A stretch of 64,000 nucleotides of DNA, from NCBI RefSeq assembly GCF_004345565.1, contig NZ_SLWA01000007.1, positions 1-64,000 of the forward strand, given 5' to 3'. Of the stretch, positions 15,850 to 25,791 are shown in pieces (within the stretch, counting starts at the first letter, position 1; every line of letters begins with the position of its first letter). The notes beneath the pieces were generated by a model. The model saw only the letters and a program-made list of their open reading frames with translations, did no database searches and was not told the DNA's origin. The stretch is from Flavobacterium circumlabens. Lineage in GTDB: Bacteria > Bacteroidota > Bacteroidia > Flavobacteriales > Flavobacteriaceae. The position numbers and the translations under genes are program-made.

Positions 15850-15909
15850 ATAGAAGTGAGAAGTGAGGTGTGAAAAGTATAGAAAAAAGCGGTATTTGAA
15901 AGGGTGTCG

Positions 15910-15927
15910 TTTTTTTTTTTTTTTTTT
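15910..15927. repeat. Homopolymer of 18 T
   Basis: A run of 18 T lies between convergent genes, followed by GCCACTGATTTACGGATT and an AATCTGTG repeat common in flavobacterial spacers. Its length is prone to slippage and to sequencing error. Confidence 0.7.
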
Positions 15928-16000
15928 GCCACTGATTTACGGATTTTAAAAGATTTTTTAATCTATGTGAATCTGTGCAATCTGTGGCTTTTTTTTAAAA

Positions 16001-17605
16001 TTATATGGTTTTAATCGCCATGATTTTCTCTTCAAAAGTATCTTTAAAGTCGGATTTGCTTTTGATTCTTGTTTTGTACGTATAGATTGTAGCTACGGAA
16101 AGTTCCAGAAATTCAGCCATTTGGCTGCTGTCCTGAATTCCCAGTCGATACAATGCGAAAATTCGAAGCTCGGTGTTTAAGAGTTCGCCTTTTTTTACAA
16201 TGCATTTATGGTCATTCGGAAATAAATGATTGAAATCGGTCACAAAAGTCGGGAATAACTTCAGGAAGATTTCATCAAACTGATGGAATAAATTCTCGCG
16301 TTCTTCCTTTACATTATAGCGTTTTAAACTCGCAATCACTTCATCTGTTTTCTTTGTAATGATCTTATGAAGCGTACTTTTCTGAATATGATCTATTTTA
16401 TTAATGAATGCCGATGTTGCTTTGATAAAATAGGTAATGTATTCTTCCTTAATAGCATTGGCCTCGCTCAGGCTGATGTTCATCTCCTGCAGCTGACTAT
16501 ATGAAGAAGCCATTATTTTTCTCGCCTTATTTCTTTCTTTTAGTTGCTTGAAAATAATGATCGAAAACAAAATGATAATCACGGTCAGTATCGTTAACAG
16601 AATAATAATTCTTTCCAGTTTATCATTCTTTTCTTTTACATTATTCAGTTGTGCTTTTTCGATGATTGGCAAAATAGACGAAATCTCAATTTTGCGGTGT
16701 CTGGCGTTGTAAAAAGTAGCATCATCCATAGCAATATTAATGTATTCGTTGGCTTTGTCGAGATACCCCATTTTAAAGAGTTCATTGGCCAGATTTCGCA
16801 AGGCGACGGTTTCTTTGGTCGCATTTTTTACGTCAGCAATAGCAGCAAGTGCCAGGTAATGAACGGCTTTTTTGGTGTATCCTCTTTCTGAGTAAATGTA
16901 ACCCAGACTTGAAGTTGCAATTCCGTAATAATCGGGAGGCAGATCATAATTATTAATCCAATAGCTGAAGGCAAATTCGGCACCACGCCAATCCTGCTGC
17001 TTGAGTCTTTTCAGACTTTCGGCGGCCCAATATTCGTTGGTGTTCGTTCCGATTAATTCTAATGCCTTTTTCAGAAAATGATTTCCCTGTTGTACATAGT
17101 GAATGTTAAAACGCTGATCACGGTTATAATCGGCTAAATCATAATAAGCACGCGCTTTTATATTGTAATACTCAAATTTGTTTTGTGAGTCCAGTTTTTT
17201 GTCGTCAACGACATTCAAAGTATCAATAGCTTCTTTAAATAAACCGGAGGAAAGGAGTACGAAACCTTCTTTAATTCGGCTTTTGGCCAGGTATTTGGGA
17301 TCTTTCAGCACAATCGCCTTAATCTTTGCTTCTTCTAAATAATAATAAGCGGAATCATATTTAAAAGATTTGTATTCTTCAAACAGCGACATATAGCAAT
17401 TATAAAGGGCGGTGTTGTTCTGGCTCAGTGTAAATTTGGATACATTTTTTTTTAGTGCTTCTATCTTCTGATATTTCTTTTTGAGATATACTTCCTTTTT
17501 AAGGAGCACTTTATCTAATTCTTCCAGAACAGGATCTGTCTCTTTCGCAGTGAGAGAAAAACCTGCAATGAAAAAATACAGAATTAATATTCTTTGCATA
17601 GTCAT
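16001..17605 (-). CDS. DUF6377-type membrane sensor/regulator of the polysaccharide locus
   Basis: A 534-residue protein with an N-terminal signal peptide, a helical TPR-like periplasmic region (about 30-320), one membrane helix (about 335-355, [18 protein letters not shown]), a coiled coil, and a C-terminal cytoplasmic LuxR-like helix-turn-helix ([20 protein letters not shown] ... [14 protein letters not shown]). This matches the DUF6377 proteins of Bacteroidota that accompany SusC/SusD loci. It is divergent from the locus across about 470 bp. The likely role is to sense an oligosaccharide in the periplasm and regulate the adjacent operon. The role is inferred from context and family. Confidence 0.8.
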   Translation of the reverse strand: MTMQRILILYFFIAGFSLTAKETDPVLEELDKVLLKKEVYLKKKYQKIEALKKNVSKFTLSQNNTALYNCYMSLFEEYKSFKYDSAYYYLEEAKIKAIVLKDPKYLAKSRIKEGFVLLSSGLFKEAIDTLNVVDDKKLDSQNKFEYYNIKARAYYDLADYNRDQRFNIHYVQQGNHFLKKALELIGTNTNEYWAAESLKRLKQQDWRGAEFAFSYWINNYDLPPDYYGIATSSLGYIYSERGYTKKAVHYLALAAIADVKNATKETVALRNLANELFKMGYLDKANEYINIAMDDATFYNARHRKIEISSILPIIEKAQLNNVKEKNDKLERIIILLTILTVIIILFSIIIFKQLKERNKARKIMASSYSQLQEMNISLSEANAIKEEYITYFIKATSAFINKIDHIQKSTLHKIITKKTDEVIASLKRYNVKEERENLFHQFDEIFLKLFPTFVTDFNHLFPNDHKCIVKKGELLNTELRIFALYRLGIQDSSQMAEFLELSVATIYTYKTRIKSKSDFKDTFEEKIMAIKTI

Positions 17606-18079
17606 GTTTTGGTTTAGGATAAAAATAGTTTTTGGTTGGTGTGAGTTAATTCGTTTTTAATTCAACATAAGCCTGAGAGCTCAGACCTGATAACTTTTAG
17701 AATTTAGAAAATTGAGACGTAACACATTTAAAAACAAGGGTTAGTTTATTTAAAAACGGGCTCTAAATGTTAAAAGTAGTTTAATAATTTGCAATTATAC
17801 AATAAAAAGCAATTATATATATGCATAGTGAAAAAAATATACACTTTAATTTTGATATTGTCATTTATACCATTAATCAAATGCCATTTTTTATCTAAAC
17901 AATGTCTTGATTTTTGCTCTTGTAAAAATATCTTAAATAATTGATTATTAAATAGTTGTTATGTTTTTTGTTTGATTTTTATCTTGATTTTTCTCAGATA
18001 TTTTTTTTAAGATTTATTTAACGTATAGCTTCGCTCTGTCCTTTAGGAATAAAAAAACTAACAATCAAACCACAAATTT
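17606..18079. promoter_or_regulatory. Divergent control region between sensor and PUL operon
   Basis: 474 bp of AT-rich DNA with no ORF. I see no exact TAnnTTTG box for either direction; TATCTTGA and TATTTTTA are near matches. Regulator binding sites are expected here, but none is identifiable by eye. Confidence 0.4.
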
Positions 18080-18601
18080 ATGAGATGTAAAAGTATTTAT
18101 TGGTTGGCTGTTGTGATGAGTTTAACAGCCATTGGCTGTGATAACACTGACGACGGAAGCCACGTTGATCCCATTACCATTTATGAAAAAGTAAACGGCA
18201 ACTGGGGATTAACAAATCTGAAAATGGTTGATGAATTTGCGAAAGCAAGTAAAATCGAACCAAACGAAGAAAACTTGAGTACCTATTTTAATTACGAAGA
18301 TTTTAAAATCAACTTCGTAGCAGACGCACAAAACAGGCCTACAAGTTATGAAGTTACCGGAAATGTTCCTCCATTATTTGCTCCCAAAGGATATTGGGCA
18401 TTAAGCTCAGATTTTCAGCAGACCAATGCCAGTGCAATACGAATCTATTTGTACAGCGATGCTCAGAAAACTCAAAAAACAGATGAACTCAGGATAATTT
18501 CAGTTCCGGGTAAAAATGAAGAAATGCAGCTTCAGCTGATGCGTACTTCCGGCGGAGTGGATTTTGTGTCTTATGTATTCAAATTAAATGCTATTAATTA
18601 A
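18080..18601 (+). CDS. PUL lipoprotein, DUF5004-like
   Basis: A 173-residue protein with a lipoprotein signal peptide (lipobox LTAIGC) followed by a Thr/Asp-rich linker. The domain beginning VNGNWGLTNLKMVDEF resembles the lipocalin-like DUF5004 domain found in Bacteroidota polysaccharide loci. First gene of the operon, 8 bp before the next. It is probably exposed at the cell surface or inner face of the outer membrane. Family assignment is moderate; ligand unknown. Confidence 0.65.
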   Translation: MRCKSIYWLAVVMSLTAIGCDNTDDGSHVDPITIYEKVNGNWGLTNLKMVDEFAKASKIEPNEENLSTYFNYEDFKINFVADAQNRPTSYEVTGNVPPLFAPKGYWALSSDFQQTNASAIRIYLYSDAQKTQKTDELRIISVPGKNEEMQLQLMRTSGGVDFVSYVFKLNAIN

Positions 18602-18609
18602 AAAGTAAT

Positions 18610-19692
18610 ATGAAAAAGTTTATATATACAATTTTACTTGCCCTGTTGATGGCTCCGAATTTTCTAACGGCCCAGGAAAATGCCGGTGCTGTGGGACCAA
18701 TGTCATCCTATCCGGTAGTGTACAAATATGATGAAGCAGTAACCTGGTATTTTGATCTTTCAGGAACCACGTTTGCAGAAACTGAAGATCTTTACATCTG
18801 GATTTGGTCCCCATCTGAGCCTGATGCGGGCAACTGGGAAAACTCTTCTGATTTTGCCAAACTAAAATACGAAGGTGATAAAATCTGGAGTTTTAAGCTG
18901 ACCCCAACGGCGTATTTTGGTAAAACTCCCGAGGAAATCGCAGCAAGTGCAGGTTTTTGGTTCCGTTTAAAAAACAAAAACGGATCGAAGCAAAGTGATG
19001 TTGCCAACATGACGTATACTGATTTTTCCTCCTTTTATACAGCAAACGAATTAATCAGATCCTATCCGGCCAAACCAACAATTGATAAACCGGTAAGTAT
19101 TTTATTTAATTCGAATTTAAAAGACGGTTTCGCCGGAGTTCCAAGTGTTCACTTCCATAGTGGTTTAAACAACTGGGCTGTTTTGCAGGAATATCAGGCG
19201 TGGCTTCCGGAAGTTTCTGAAAAAACAAAACTAAAGGATTTAGGAAATGGTTTTTACAGAATGGATTTGATTCCACAGGAATATTATAATACGGAACCTG
19301 GTTTTGTTATGGAAAACATTACGTTTTTAATGGTAGCAAAAGACTGGACCACTAATTCCGGTGATCAGATTATATATGCAGGCGAATTTGTGCCGCCACC
19401 GCCGCCTGTTTTTGCTTTTTTCCCTTTACAGATCAGTCAGAAAGACTTTTTGGGAATGTCAAGAAAAAACAATGAATCGGGGGTAAACAAATTGATTTAC
19501 ACCATTACAGCCGGCAGTAAAACCTTTTCTGGTGAGTTTTCGGGAGGAACTGCTGAGATCAAAGGATTTGTCAATTTAGTTTCAGAACTAAACGGAGTTC
19601 CGAATTTAACTGAAATTCATGTCCTGGTAAAAGATAACAAAGACAAAACAATTTCGGATACGTCGATTCCCCTTAAAACTTTAGACAAATAA
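18610..19692 (+). CDS. Secreted PUL protein, possible carbohydrate-binding (SusE/F position)
   Basis: A 360-residue protein with a signal peptide (cleavage around LTAQ-EN). There is no lipobox. The sequence is aromatic-rich and beta-structured, with a Trp-rich block (DLYIWIWSPSEPDAGNWENS, KIWSFKLTP), repeated in part around residues 150-240 (FHSGLNNWAVLQEYQAWLPE), then a proline stretch and a C-terminal beta domain. It occupies a SusE/SusF-like place but lies upstream of susC, not after susD. I infer a starch-binding-like surface protein; I cannot name the family. Confidence 0.65.
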   Translation: MKKFIYTILLALLMAPNFLTAQENAGAVGPMSSYPVVYKYDEAVTWYFDLSGTTFAETEDLYIWIWSPSEPDAGNWENSSDFAKLKYEGDKIWSFKLTPTAYFGKTPEEIAASAGFWFRLKNKNGSKQSDVANMTYTDFSSFYTANELIRSYPAKPTIDKPVSILFNSNLKDGFAGVPSVHFHSGLNNWAVLQEYQAWLPEVSEKTKLKDLGNGFYRMDLIPQEYYNTEPGFVMENITFLMVAKDWTTNSGDQIIYAGEFVPPPPPVFAFFPLQISQKDFLGMSRKNNESGVNKLIYTITAGSKTFSGEFSGGTAEIKGFVNLVSELNGVPNLTEIHVLVKDNKDKTISDTSIPLKTLDK

Positions 19693-19720
19693 TTCACTAT
19701 CAAATTAAACACCAATTCTA

Positions 19721-22720
19721 ATGAATAGTAAAAATATAAAAGGAGTCCTGCATCTGATGTGGACTACTAAATCGGCGGTATTGATGATATTCATGCTTTT
19801 TCTTTCGGCAGGAGTTTTTGCCCAGGGAAAAAAGCAGGTATCAGGAACCGTTTACGACAATACCGGAAGTGTATTGCCGGGAGCTTCTGTTATTGAGGTG
19901 GGAACCAAAAACGGAACAACTACAGACTTTGACGGAAAATTTACTTTGCAGGTAGCGGTAGGAAGTGCCATCGAAGTGTCATTTATAGGCTCCACAACCC
20001 AAAAAGTTCAGATCACCGGAACAACTGCTAATCTTGATGTTCGTCTGCAAAATGACGGTTATACACTGGCAGAAGTTCAGGTCGTTTCTGTGGGATACGG
20101 AAAAGTAAAAAAATCAGACTTAACAGGTGCCATTTCTACCGTTGGAGCAGATGATTTAGTAAAAGGAACCATCTCTTCAACCGAGCAGGTTTTGCAGGGA
20201 AAAGTAGCGGGATTGAATATTATTCGTCCCTCCGGTGATCCGGCTGCAGGTGCTACAATCCGTTTGCGTGGGGGAACTTCGCTTACAGCAAGTAACAGTC
20301 CGTTGATCGTGGTTGATGGTATTGCAGGAGTTGATATTAATGTGGTTCAGCCTTCCGATATCAAATCGGTAGACGTTTTAAAAGATGCTTCGGCAACGGC
20401 TATTTACGGTTCAAGAGGTGCCAACGGAGTCATCATGATTACAACCAAATCAGGGACAAAAGGAGTTTCTGTCGTTTACAGCGGCTTATCGAGTATTGGT
20501 TACGTTGCAGATAATTTAGATCTTTTATCTGCCAATCAATGGAGAGGTTATGTACGTGATACCGGAAATACGGATGCTGTTGATTATGGTGGAAATACCA
20601 ACTGGCAGAAAGCCATCGAACAGACCGCTATTTCACAATCCCACACTTTAAGTATCAATTCCGGAAAAGCAGACAGCGGTTTCAGAACTTCGATTTCGTA
20701 TTTGAATAATGAAGGGGTTATAAAAAAATCCGGCCTGGAAAGAATCAGCGGAAACGTTAGCGCTTACCAATATCTTGGCGATAACAAAGACGTGAAATTT
20801 GATATGGGATTGTTTGCCAATATCGATAAATGGAATCCTATCGATTACAGGATTTTTGAACGTGCTTACAATTTAAATCCAACGATTCCGGTCTATGACG
20901 CCAATGGAAATTTTTCTTCTGTGAGTGGAAATATCTATGAAAACCCGGTTGAAATTCTAACCAACAGAACTGTTGATAATGAGAGACACAGACTTTTGGG
21001 ATATTTTAAAACGGAAGTTAAATTCCTGAGCGATTTTACAGCTTCAGCTAATATTTCCCTGGAACATAATGCCGTAAAAGGTGGAACATACAAACCATCC
21101 TACGCCGTTATGGAAGGGAGAACAGAAGATGGCTACGCACAAAGAACCTATGCAGAATACACCAACGCGCAGGGTGAAATCTTTGTGAATTACAACAAAA
21201 CTTTAGACAAACATACGATTGGAGCCTTAGCCGGATATTCCTATTTTGAAAATATATATGAAGGTTTCGGAGCACAAAGAAGTGGTTTTGTAACAGATGC
21301 TTTTGGCTATAATAACTTAGGTGCCGGTTACAATTATCGTTTGGGCGATGTGTATTCCTATAAAGGGAAATCAAACCTGGTTTCGTTTTTTGCGCGTGCG
21401 AATTATTCTTACGACGGAAAATATCTTCTGACTGCTACGGTAAGACGTGACGGTTCAAGCCGCTTTGGAGAAAACAACAAATGGGGAACTTTCCCGTCTG
21501 CTTCTGCTGCCTGGAAAATTTCAGGTGAAGAATTTATGAGTTCTTCCAAAGGCTGGCTGGATAACCTGAAACTAAGAGTAGGTTACGGAGTTACCGGTAA
21601 TCAGGACGGAATTGGGGAATACAAATCACTTTCTATTTTAGGAGTTGGAAACGACAGTTATTACGATCCGGTTACGAAGACATGGAGTTTAGCTTATTCT
21701 CCGAAACAAAACCCGAATGCTGATCTGAAATGGGAATCCACGCAACAAATTAATATTGGGGTAGATTTCGGTTTATTCAACAGAATTACGGGTTCATTCG
21801 AATGGTATTCCAAAACGACAAAAGATTTATTATATACCTACGAAGTACCACAGCCTCCTTATTTAGTAGGAACAATGCTGGCCAACGTGGGTGAAATGTC
21901 CAATAAAGGTGTGGAACTTACTTTGAATGCCAACATCATCAAAGGCGATAAGTTTACCTGGGATGCGAATCTGACTTTAGGGCACAACATTCAGAAAATT
22001 GAAAAATTATCAAATCCAACGTATAAAACAGATGTCATCTACAGCGGCTCTTTACACGGATTAGCAGGGATGTCCGGACAATATTCGCAGGTTATTGCTG
22101 AAGGATATCCGGTTGGAACTTTCTGGGGTTTTCAAAGTGCAGGACTGGATGCCGATGGAAAAATGTTATACTACAATGCCGCAGGGGAGACGGTAGCAGA
22201 GAGTGCTTTGGTGGATGCAGATAAAAAAGATTTAGGAAATGTACAGCCGGATCTGACTTTAGGAATCGGAATGAACTTTACCTACGGAAATTTTGATCTT
22301 GGTATTTCAGGATACGGAATGTTTGGACAAAAAGCCTTAAATGCGACCAATATGATGCTGAACGATCCGAACAGATTACCGGCTTTCAACGTTCCGGATG
22401 ATTTCCTGTCAAGCGGAATCACTTCAGCGCCGAAATACTCCAGCTACTGGATAGAGGATGCTTCTTTCTTCAGGCTTCAGACCCTTTCTGTTGGGTATAC
22501 ATTACCCTTGAAATACAAAAGCTCTAAGCTCAGAATTTATCTAATGGGAGAAAACCTTGCTGTATTTACAAATTATAAAGGAGTGGATCCGGAAATTGGT
22601 TTAAATGCACAGGATGGTGCAGACCAAACCGGATTAGCCTCGCCTGGAATTGACCGATACAACAATTATCCACGACCAACAACGATTTCTGTTGGATTAA
22701 ATTTTACGCTGAATAACTAA
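19721..22720 (+). CDS. SusC/RagA-family TonB-linked outer-membrane transporter
   Basis: A 999-residue outer-membrane protein. After the signal peptide comes a carboxypeptidase-regulatory-like beta-sandwich (about 38-115, VSGTVYDNTGSVLPGASVIE), then the TonB plug (GKVAGLNIIRPSGDPAAGA; IVVDGIAGVD; SVDVLKDASATAIYGSRGAN), and a 22-strand barrel to the C-terminal SVGLNFTLNN. It imports oligosaccharides with the SusD partner that follows 28 bp later, energised by TonB. The N-terminal extension fits the type not coupled to an anti-sigma factor. Confidence 0.95.
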   Translation: MNSKNIKGVLHLMWTTKSAVLMIFMLFLSAGVFAQGKKQVSGTVYDNTGSVLPGASVIEVGTKNGTTTDFDGKFTLQVAVGSAIEVSFIGSTTQKVQITGTTANLDVRLQNDGYTLAEVQVVSVGYGKVKKSDLTGAISTVGADDLVKGTISSTEQVLQGKVAGLNIIRPSGDPAAGATIRLRGGTSLTASNSPLIVVDGIAGVDINVVQPSDIKSVDVLKDASATAIYGSRGANGVIMITTKSGTKGVSVVYSGLSSIGYVADNLDLLSANQWRGYVRDTGNTDAVDYGGNTNWQKAIEQTAISQSHTLSINSGKADSGFRTSISYLNNEGVIKKSGLERISGNVSAYQYLGDNKDVKFDMGLFANIDKWNPIDYRIFERAYNLNPTIPVYDANGNFSSVSGNIYENPVEILTNRTVDNERHRLLGYFKTEVKFLSDFTASANISLEHNAVKGGTYKPSYAVMEGRTEDGYAQRTYAEYTNAQGEIFVNYNKTLDKHTIGALAGYSYFENIYEGFGAQRSGFVTDAFGYNNLGAGYNYRLGDVYSYKGKSNLVSFFARANYSYDGKYLLTATVRRDGSSRFGENNKWGTFPSASAAWKISGEEFMSSSKGWLDNLKLRVGYGVTGNQDGIGEYKSLSILGVGNDSYYDPVTKTWSLAYSPKQNPNADLKWESTQQINIGVDFGLFNRITGSFEWYSKTTKDLLYTYEVPQPPYLVGTMLANVGEMSNKGVELTLNANIIKGDKFTWDANLTLGHNIQKIEKLSNPTYKTDVIYSGSLHGLAGMSGQYSQVIAEGYPVGTFWGFQSAGLDADGKMLYYNAAGETVAESALVDADKKDLGNVQPDLTLGIGMNFTYGNFDLGISGYGMFGQKALNATNMMLNDPNRLPAFNVPDDFLSSGITSAPKYSSYWIEDASFFRLQTLSVGYTLPLKYKSSKLRIYLMGENLAVFTNYKGVDPEIGLNAQDGADQTGLASPGIDRYNNYPRPTTISVGLNFTLNN

Positions 22721-22748
22721 GCGAATTGATAACCATAAAATATTAAAA

Positions 22749-24260
22749 ATGAAAATCAAAATAACAGCAGCGATACTTTTAAGCATGCTTTTTACGGTGT
22801 CATGTACAAATTTGAATGAAGATCTGTATGATAAAGTAGAAGACGGAAATTTTGGAAACACTCCAAAAGAAATTGATGCGCTGGTAGGTGGAGCCTATTC
22901 TTCGTTAAGAGGATTTGCAGACGGGATATCCAATAATTATCCAACTTGCGAATATGTTTTCTTTTTGAATGAAGTGGTGTCTGATGAAGCTACCATTCCA
23001 ACCAGAGGAACCAACTGGTATGACGGCGGACAATATCAGGACGCACAAAAACATACCTGGAAAGCAGACAACAGAATGATCCTTTCGGCCTGGCGTTATA
23101 ATTACACCGGAATTGCCAAAATCAATGCGATCATTTATCAAATTGACAAATCTTCCCTGACCACTCAGGCAAAAACACCGATTTATGCGGAGTTAAAAGC
23201 GTTAAGAGCCTACTACTATTACAATCTTTTGGATATGTTTGGTAATGTGCCAATCGTAACCAATTTTGAAGACCTGGATTTACCGTCTAATTCGACAAGA
23301 AAACAGGTGTATGATTTTGTAGAGAAAGAATTGCTGGATGCCATTCCGTATTTGAATTCTAACATTGTATATTCTAAACTGACCAAAAATGTGGCCTATT
23401 CTATTTTGGCCAGGTTGTATCTTAATTCAGAAGCATTCATCGGGACAGCGCGTTGGCAGGATTGCCTGTCCATGTGCCAGAAAGTTACAGGTTATACTTT
23501 GACACCGGATTTCTTCGCCAATTTTGCAACAGAAAATCAAACTTCGACTGAAATTATTTTTGCCATTCCGTACGATTCAAAAGCGGGAACAGTAGGGAAT
23601 TATATGAGTTCCATGTCTTGTCATTATTTGCACAAACTAACGCTTTCGCCAACAGGAAATTATCCGTGGAGTGCCAACGGAATGTGTGCACAACCGGGAG
23701 TTTATTCTGCCTTTGCCGATACCGATAAAAGAAAAAAATGTATGGTTGCAGGTGATCAGATCAATCTGGCAACTGGCTCTGTCATTATTATGGATAACGG
23801 AGAACCGCTTACTTACACAGAGAACCTGACAAGTTTAGCCGATGCTAAAGAAAATGAAGGAATCCGTTTAGGTAAATATGAAATGAAAGCCGGAGAAAAC
23901 TGGGAACGTGACCATGATTTTGTACTCATTCGTTATGCCGAAATCCTAATGATGCAGGCAGAATGTTATGTACGTTTAGGTTCCGCAGATTTAGCAAAAC
24001 CATTTTTACAACAAATAACAGCACGTGCGGGAGAAGAAATGCCGGCAACAATCGATCTTAATTTCATTGATCAGGAATTACTTAAGGAATTTACTTTTGA
24101 AGGAAGAAGAAGAACAGATAACATCCGTTTTGGAACTTTCTTTTTACCATGGTGGGAAAAAGGAGCAACTCCTAAAACCAGGGCTATTTTTCCGATCCCA
24201 AGCAGTGTTTTAACGACCAATAAAAATCTGGTTCAGAATCCCGGGTATCCTGTAAATTAG
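22749..24260 (+). CDS. SusD/RagB-family nutrient-binding lipoprotein
   Basis: A 503-residue surface lipoprotein (lipobox TVSC) of the SusD family, which caps the SusC channel and binds the glycan. Typical segments are AELKALRAYYYYNLLDMFGNVP in the TPR-like N-terminal half, YSILARLYLNSE, and the C-terminal EFTFEGRRRTDNIRFGTF. It follows susC by 28 bp. A hairpin terminator or attenuator lies right after the stop, which may lower expression of the two downstream hydrolase genes. Confidence 0.95.
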   Translation: MKIKITAAILLSMLFTVSCTNLNEDLYDKVEDGNFGNTPKEIDALVGGAYSSLRGFADGISNNYPTCEYVFFLNEVVSDEATIPTRGTNWYDGGQYQDAQKHTWKADNRMILSAWRYNYTGIAKINAIIYQIDKSSLTTQAKTPIYAELKALRAYYYYNLLDMFGNVPIVTNFEDLDLPSNSTRKQVYDFVEKELLDAIPYLNSNIVYSKLTKNVAYSILARLYLNSEAFIGTARWQDCLSMCQKVTGYTLTPDFFANFATENQTSTEIIFAIPYDSKAGTVGNYMSSMSCHYLHKLTLSPTGNYPWSANGMCAQPGVYSAFADTDKRKKCMVAGDQINLATGSVIIMDNGEPLTYTENLTSLADAKENEGIRLGKYEMKAGENWERDHDFVLIRYAEILMMQAECYVRLGSADLAKPFLQQITARAGEEMPATIDLNFIDQELLKEFTFEGRRRTDNIRFGTFFLPWWEKGATPKTRAIFPIPSSVLTTNKNLVQNPGYPVN

Positions 24261-24268
24261 ATTCTGGA

Positions 24269-24309
24269 ATGTCAGTCTTCCCTGTTGGTTAGTCGCGGAA
24301 GGCTGACAT
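24269..24309 (+). terminator. Hairpin after susD
   Basis: ATGTCAGTCTTCC and GGAAGGCTGACAT pair over 13 bp with one G-T around a 15-nt loop and are followed by ATTTTT. It may partly terminate transcription between transport and hydrolase genes. Confidence 0.65.
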
Positions 24310-24420
24310 ATTTTTAAATACTCACTTTCCAAAAAAAATATTTTTAGCCACAGATTAAAAAGATTCTCACAGATTCTAAAGTTAAGAAAACAGTACATAA
24401 AATCTTTTTTAATCTCTGAT

Positions 24421-24436
24421 CCCGATAGCTATCGGG
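24421..24436. repeat. Palindrome CCCGATAGCTATCGGG
   Basis: A perfect 16-bp palindrome in the spacer before the GH71/99-like gene. It belongs with the CCCGA...TCGGG palindromes at 58441 and 59896. Confidence 0.7.
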
Positions 24437-24521
24437 ACTGGTAAAAAAAAGAGAATATTAAATTTTACAAATATTTTTAATTACAGTGAAAGACGAGTTA
24501 TAAAAACAAATATCAATTAAA

Positions 24522-25766
24522 ATGAAAAAATACATCACATTATTATTTTGTGTAATTGTGAATTTTTTAGTGGCACTCGGTTGTAGCAGCGACGATAAAA
24601 ATTCAGATACACCTGTAACGCCGGAAACAATTGCGCCGGTTGCCATTGAAAAAACAAACAGCACCAAAATTTATGTGCACTACATGCCGTGGTTTGAAAC
24701 CAATGAAAGTAGTGCCGATAAAAAATGGGGATATCACTGGACAATGGCCAACAAAAATCCAAATACTATAGATGCAAATAACCGCAGGGAAATTGCATCG
24801 TATTATTACCCGCTTATCGGTCCTTATCATTCAGGCGATAAAAATGTGATTGAAAACCATTTATTACTGATGAAATATTCAGGAATTGATGGTGTTTTGA
24901 TTGATTGGTACGGTACTTATGATGTTTTCGATTACAGAATGGTAAAAGAAAATACAGAACAGCTTATTGCTATGCTGGACAAAGTTGGATTGGAATATGC
25001 TATTGTTTATGAAGACCGGGTAACAAAAAGTGCTGTCGATGCCGGAAAAGCCATTTCTGTTACCAGCGCCGCAAAAACCGATTTAGCGTACATGGAAAAA
25101 AATTATTTCGACGATAAAAATTATATCAAAATCAATGGAAAACCTTTGCTGCTGAATTTCGGACCAATCGTTTTGCAAACACCGGCAGAATGGACCAATG
25201 TTTTTAATACCCTGACCGTAAAACCAACTTTTATAACCCTTTGGGACCAATCGATTGAAGCCGGAGAAAATGCGTCAGGAGAATATGCCTGGGTGTATAA
25301 AAACAGCACCTATCTGACTAATTTTTATACGAATACAAAACCAAAACTTTCGGTAGCAATAGGAAGTGCTTATCCCGGTTTTAAAGATTTTTATGCCCAG
25401 GGAGGCGGCGGAGCAGCAATTGGATGGACAATCGAGCCTAATAACGGAGCTACACTCGATGAAACACTTGCGATGGCTAAAAATGCCAATCTAAATTATC
25501 TGCAATTAATTACATGGAATGACTTTGGAGAAGGTACGATGTTCGAACCCACAGTGGAATTTGGATACACCTATATCGAAAAAGTAAAAGCCTTTGCCGG
25601 AGTTAAAAGTGCCGAAAATGTATTCCCTGATATTAGCCAGTTATACAATTTACGCATACAAAAGAAAGGGAATGCCGATGCCCAGAAAAAATTAGACCAG
25701 GCTTTCAATTATTTTGTTTCTATGCAGTCCGCTAAAGCAAAAGAATTACTTAATGAAATTAAATAA
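24522..25766 (+). CDS. GH71/99-like glycoside hydrolase lipoprotein
   Basis: A 414-residue lipoprotein (lipobox VALGC, then SSDDKN). The catalytic TIM-barrel starts at KIYVHYMPWFET and includes YYPLIGPYHSGD, IDGVLIDWYG and, near the end, the acidic motif WNDFGEG (D334, E337). GH99 enzymes have two glutamates here (NEW-x-EG); Asp at the first position is as in GH71 alpha-1,3-glucanases, while the trailing GTMFEPT is GH99-like. This fits the GH71/99-like group, whose specificity is poorly defined. Together with the GH97 that follows, an alpha-glucan substrate is my preferred guess; alpha-mannan is less likely as no GH92 is present. Confidence 0.75.
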   Translation: MKKYITLLFCVIVNFLVALGCSSDDKNSDTPVTPETIAPVAIEKTNSTKIYVHYMPWFETNESSADKKWGYHWTMANKNPNTIDANNRREIASYYYPLIGPYHSGDKNVIENHLLLMKYSGIDGVLIDWYGTYDVFDYRMVKENTEQLIAMLDKVGLEYAIVYEDRVTKSAVDAGKAISVTSAAKTDLAYMEKNYFDDKNYIKINGKPLLLNFGPIVLQTPAEWTNVFNTLTVKPTFITLWDQSIEAGENASGEYAWVYKNSTYLTNFYTNTKPKLSVAIGSAYPGFKDFYAQGGGGAAIGWTIEPNNGATLDETLAMAKNANLNYLQLITWNDFGEGTMFEPTVEFGYTYIEKVKAFAGVKSAENVFPDISQLYNLRIQKKGNADAQKKLDQAFNYFVSMQSAKAKELLNEIK

Positions 25767-25791
25767 GAGTTGTAATTAATACAATTAGATA

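Noticed and set aside
15910-15927. The T18 run as a terminator
   Set aside because: No hairpin precedes it on the plus strand; it is listed only as a homopolymer.
24522-25766. Calling the hydrolase a GH99 endo-alpha-mannanase
   Set aside because: The first catalytic glutamate of GH99 is Asp here, as in GH71, and no alpha-mannosidase genes are present in the locus.
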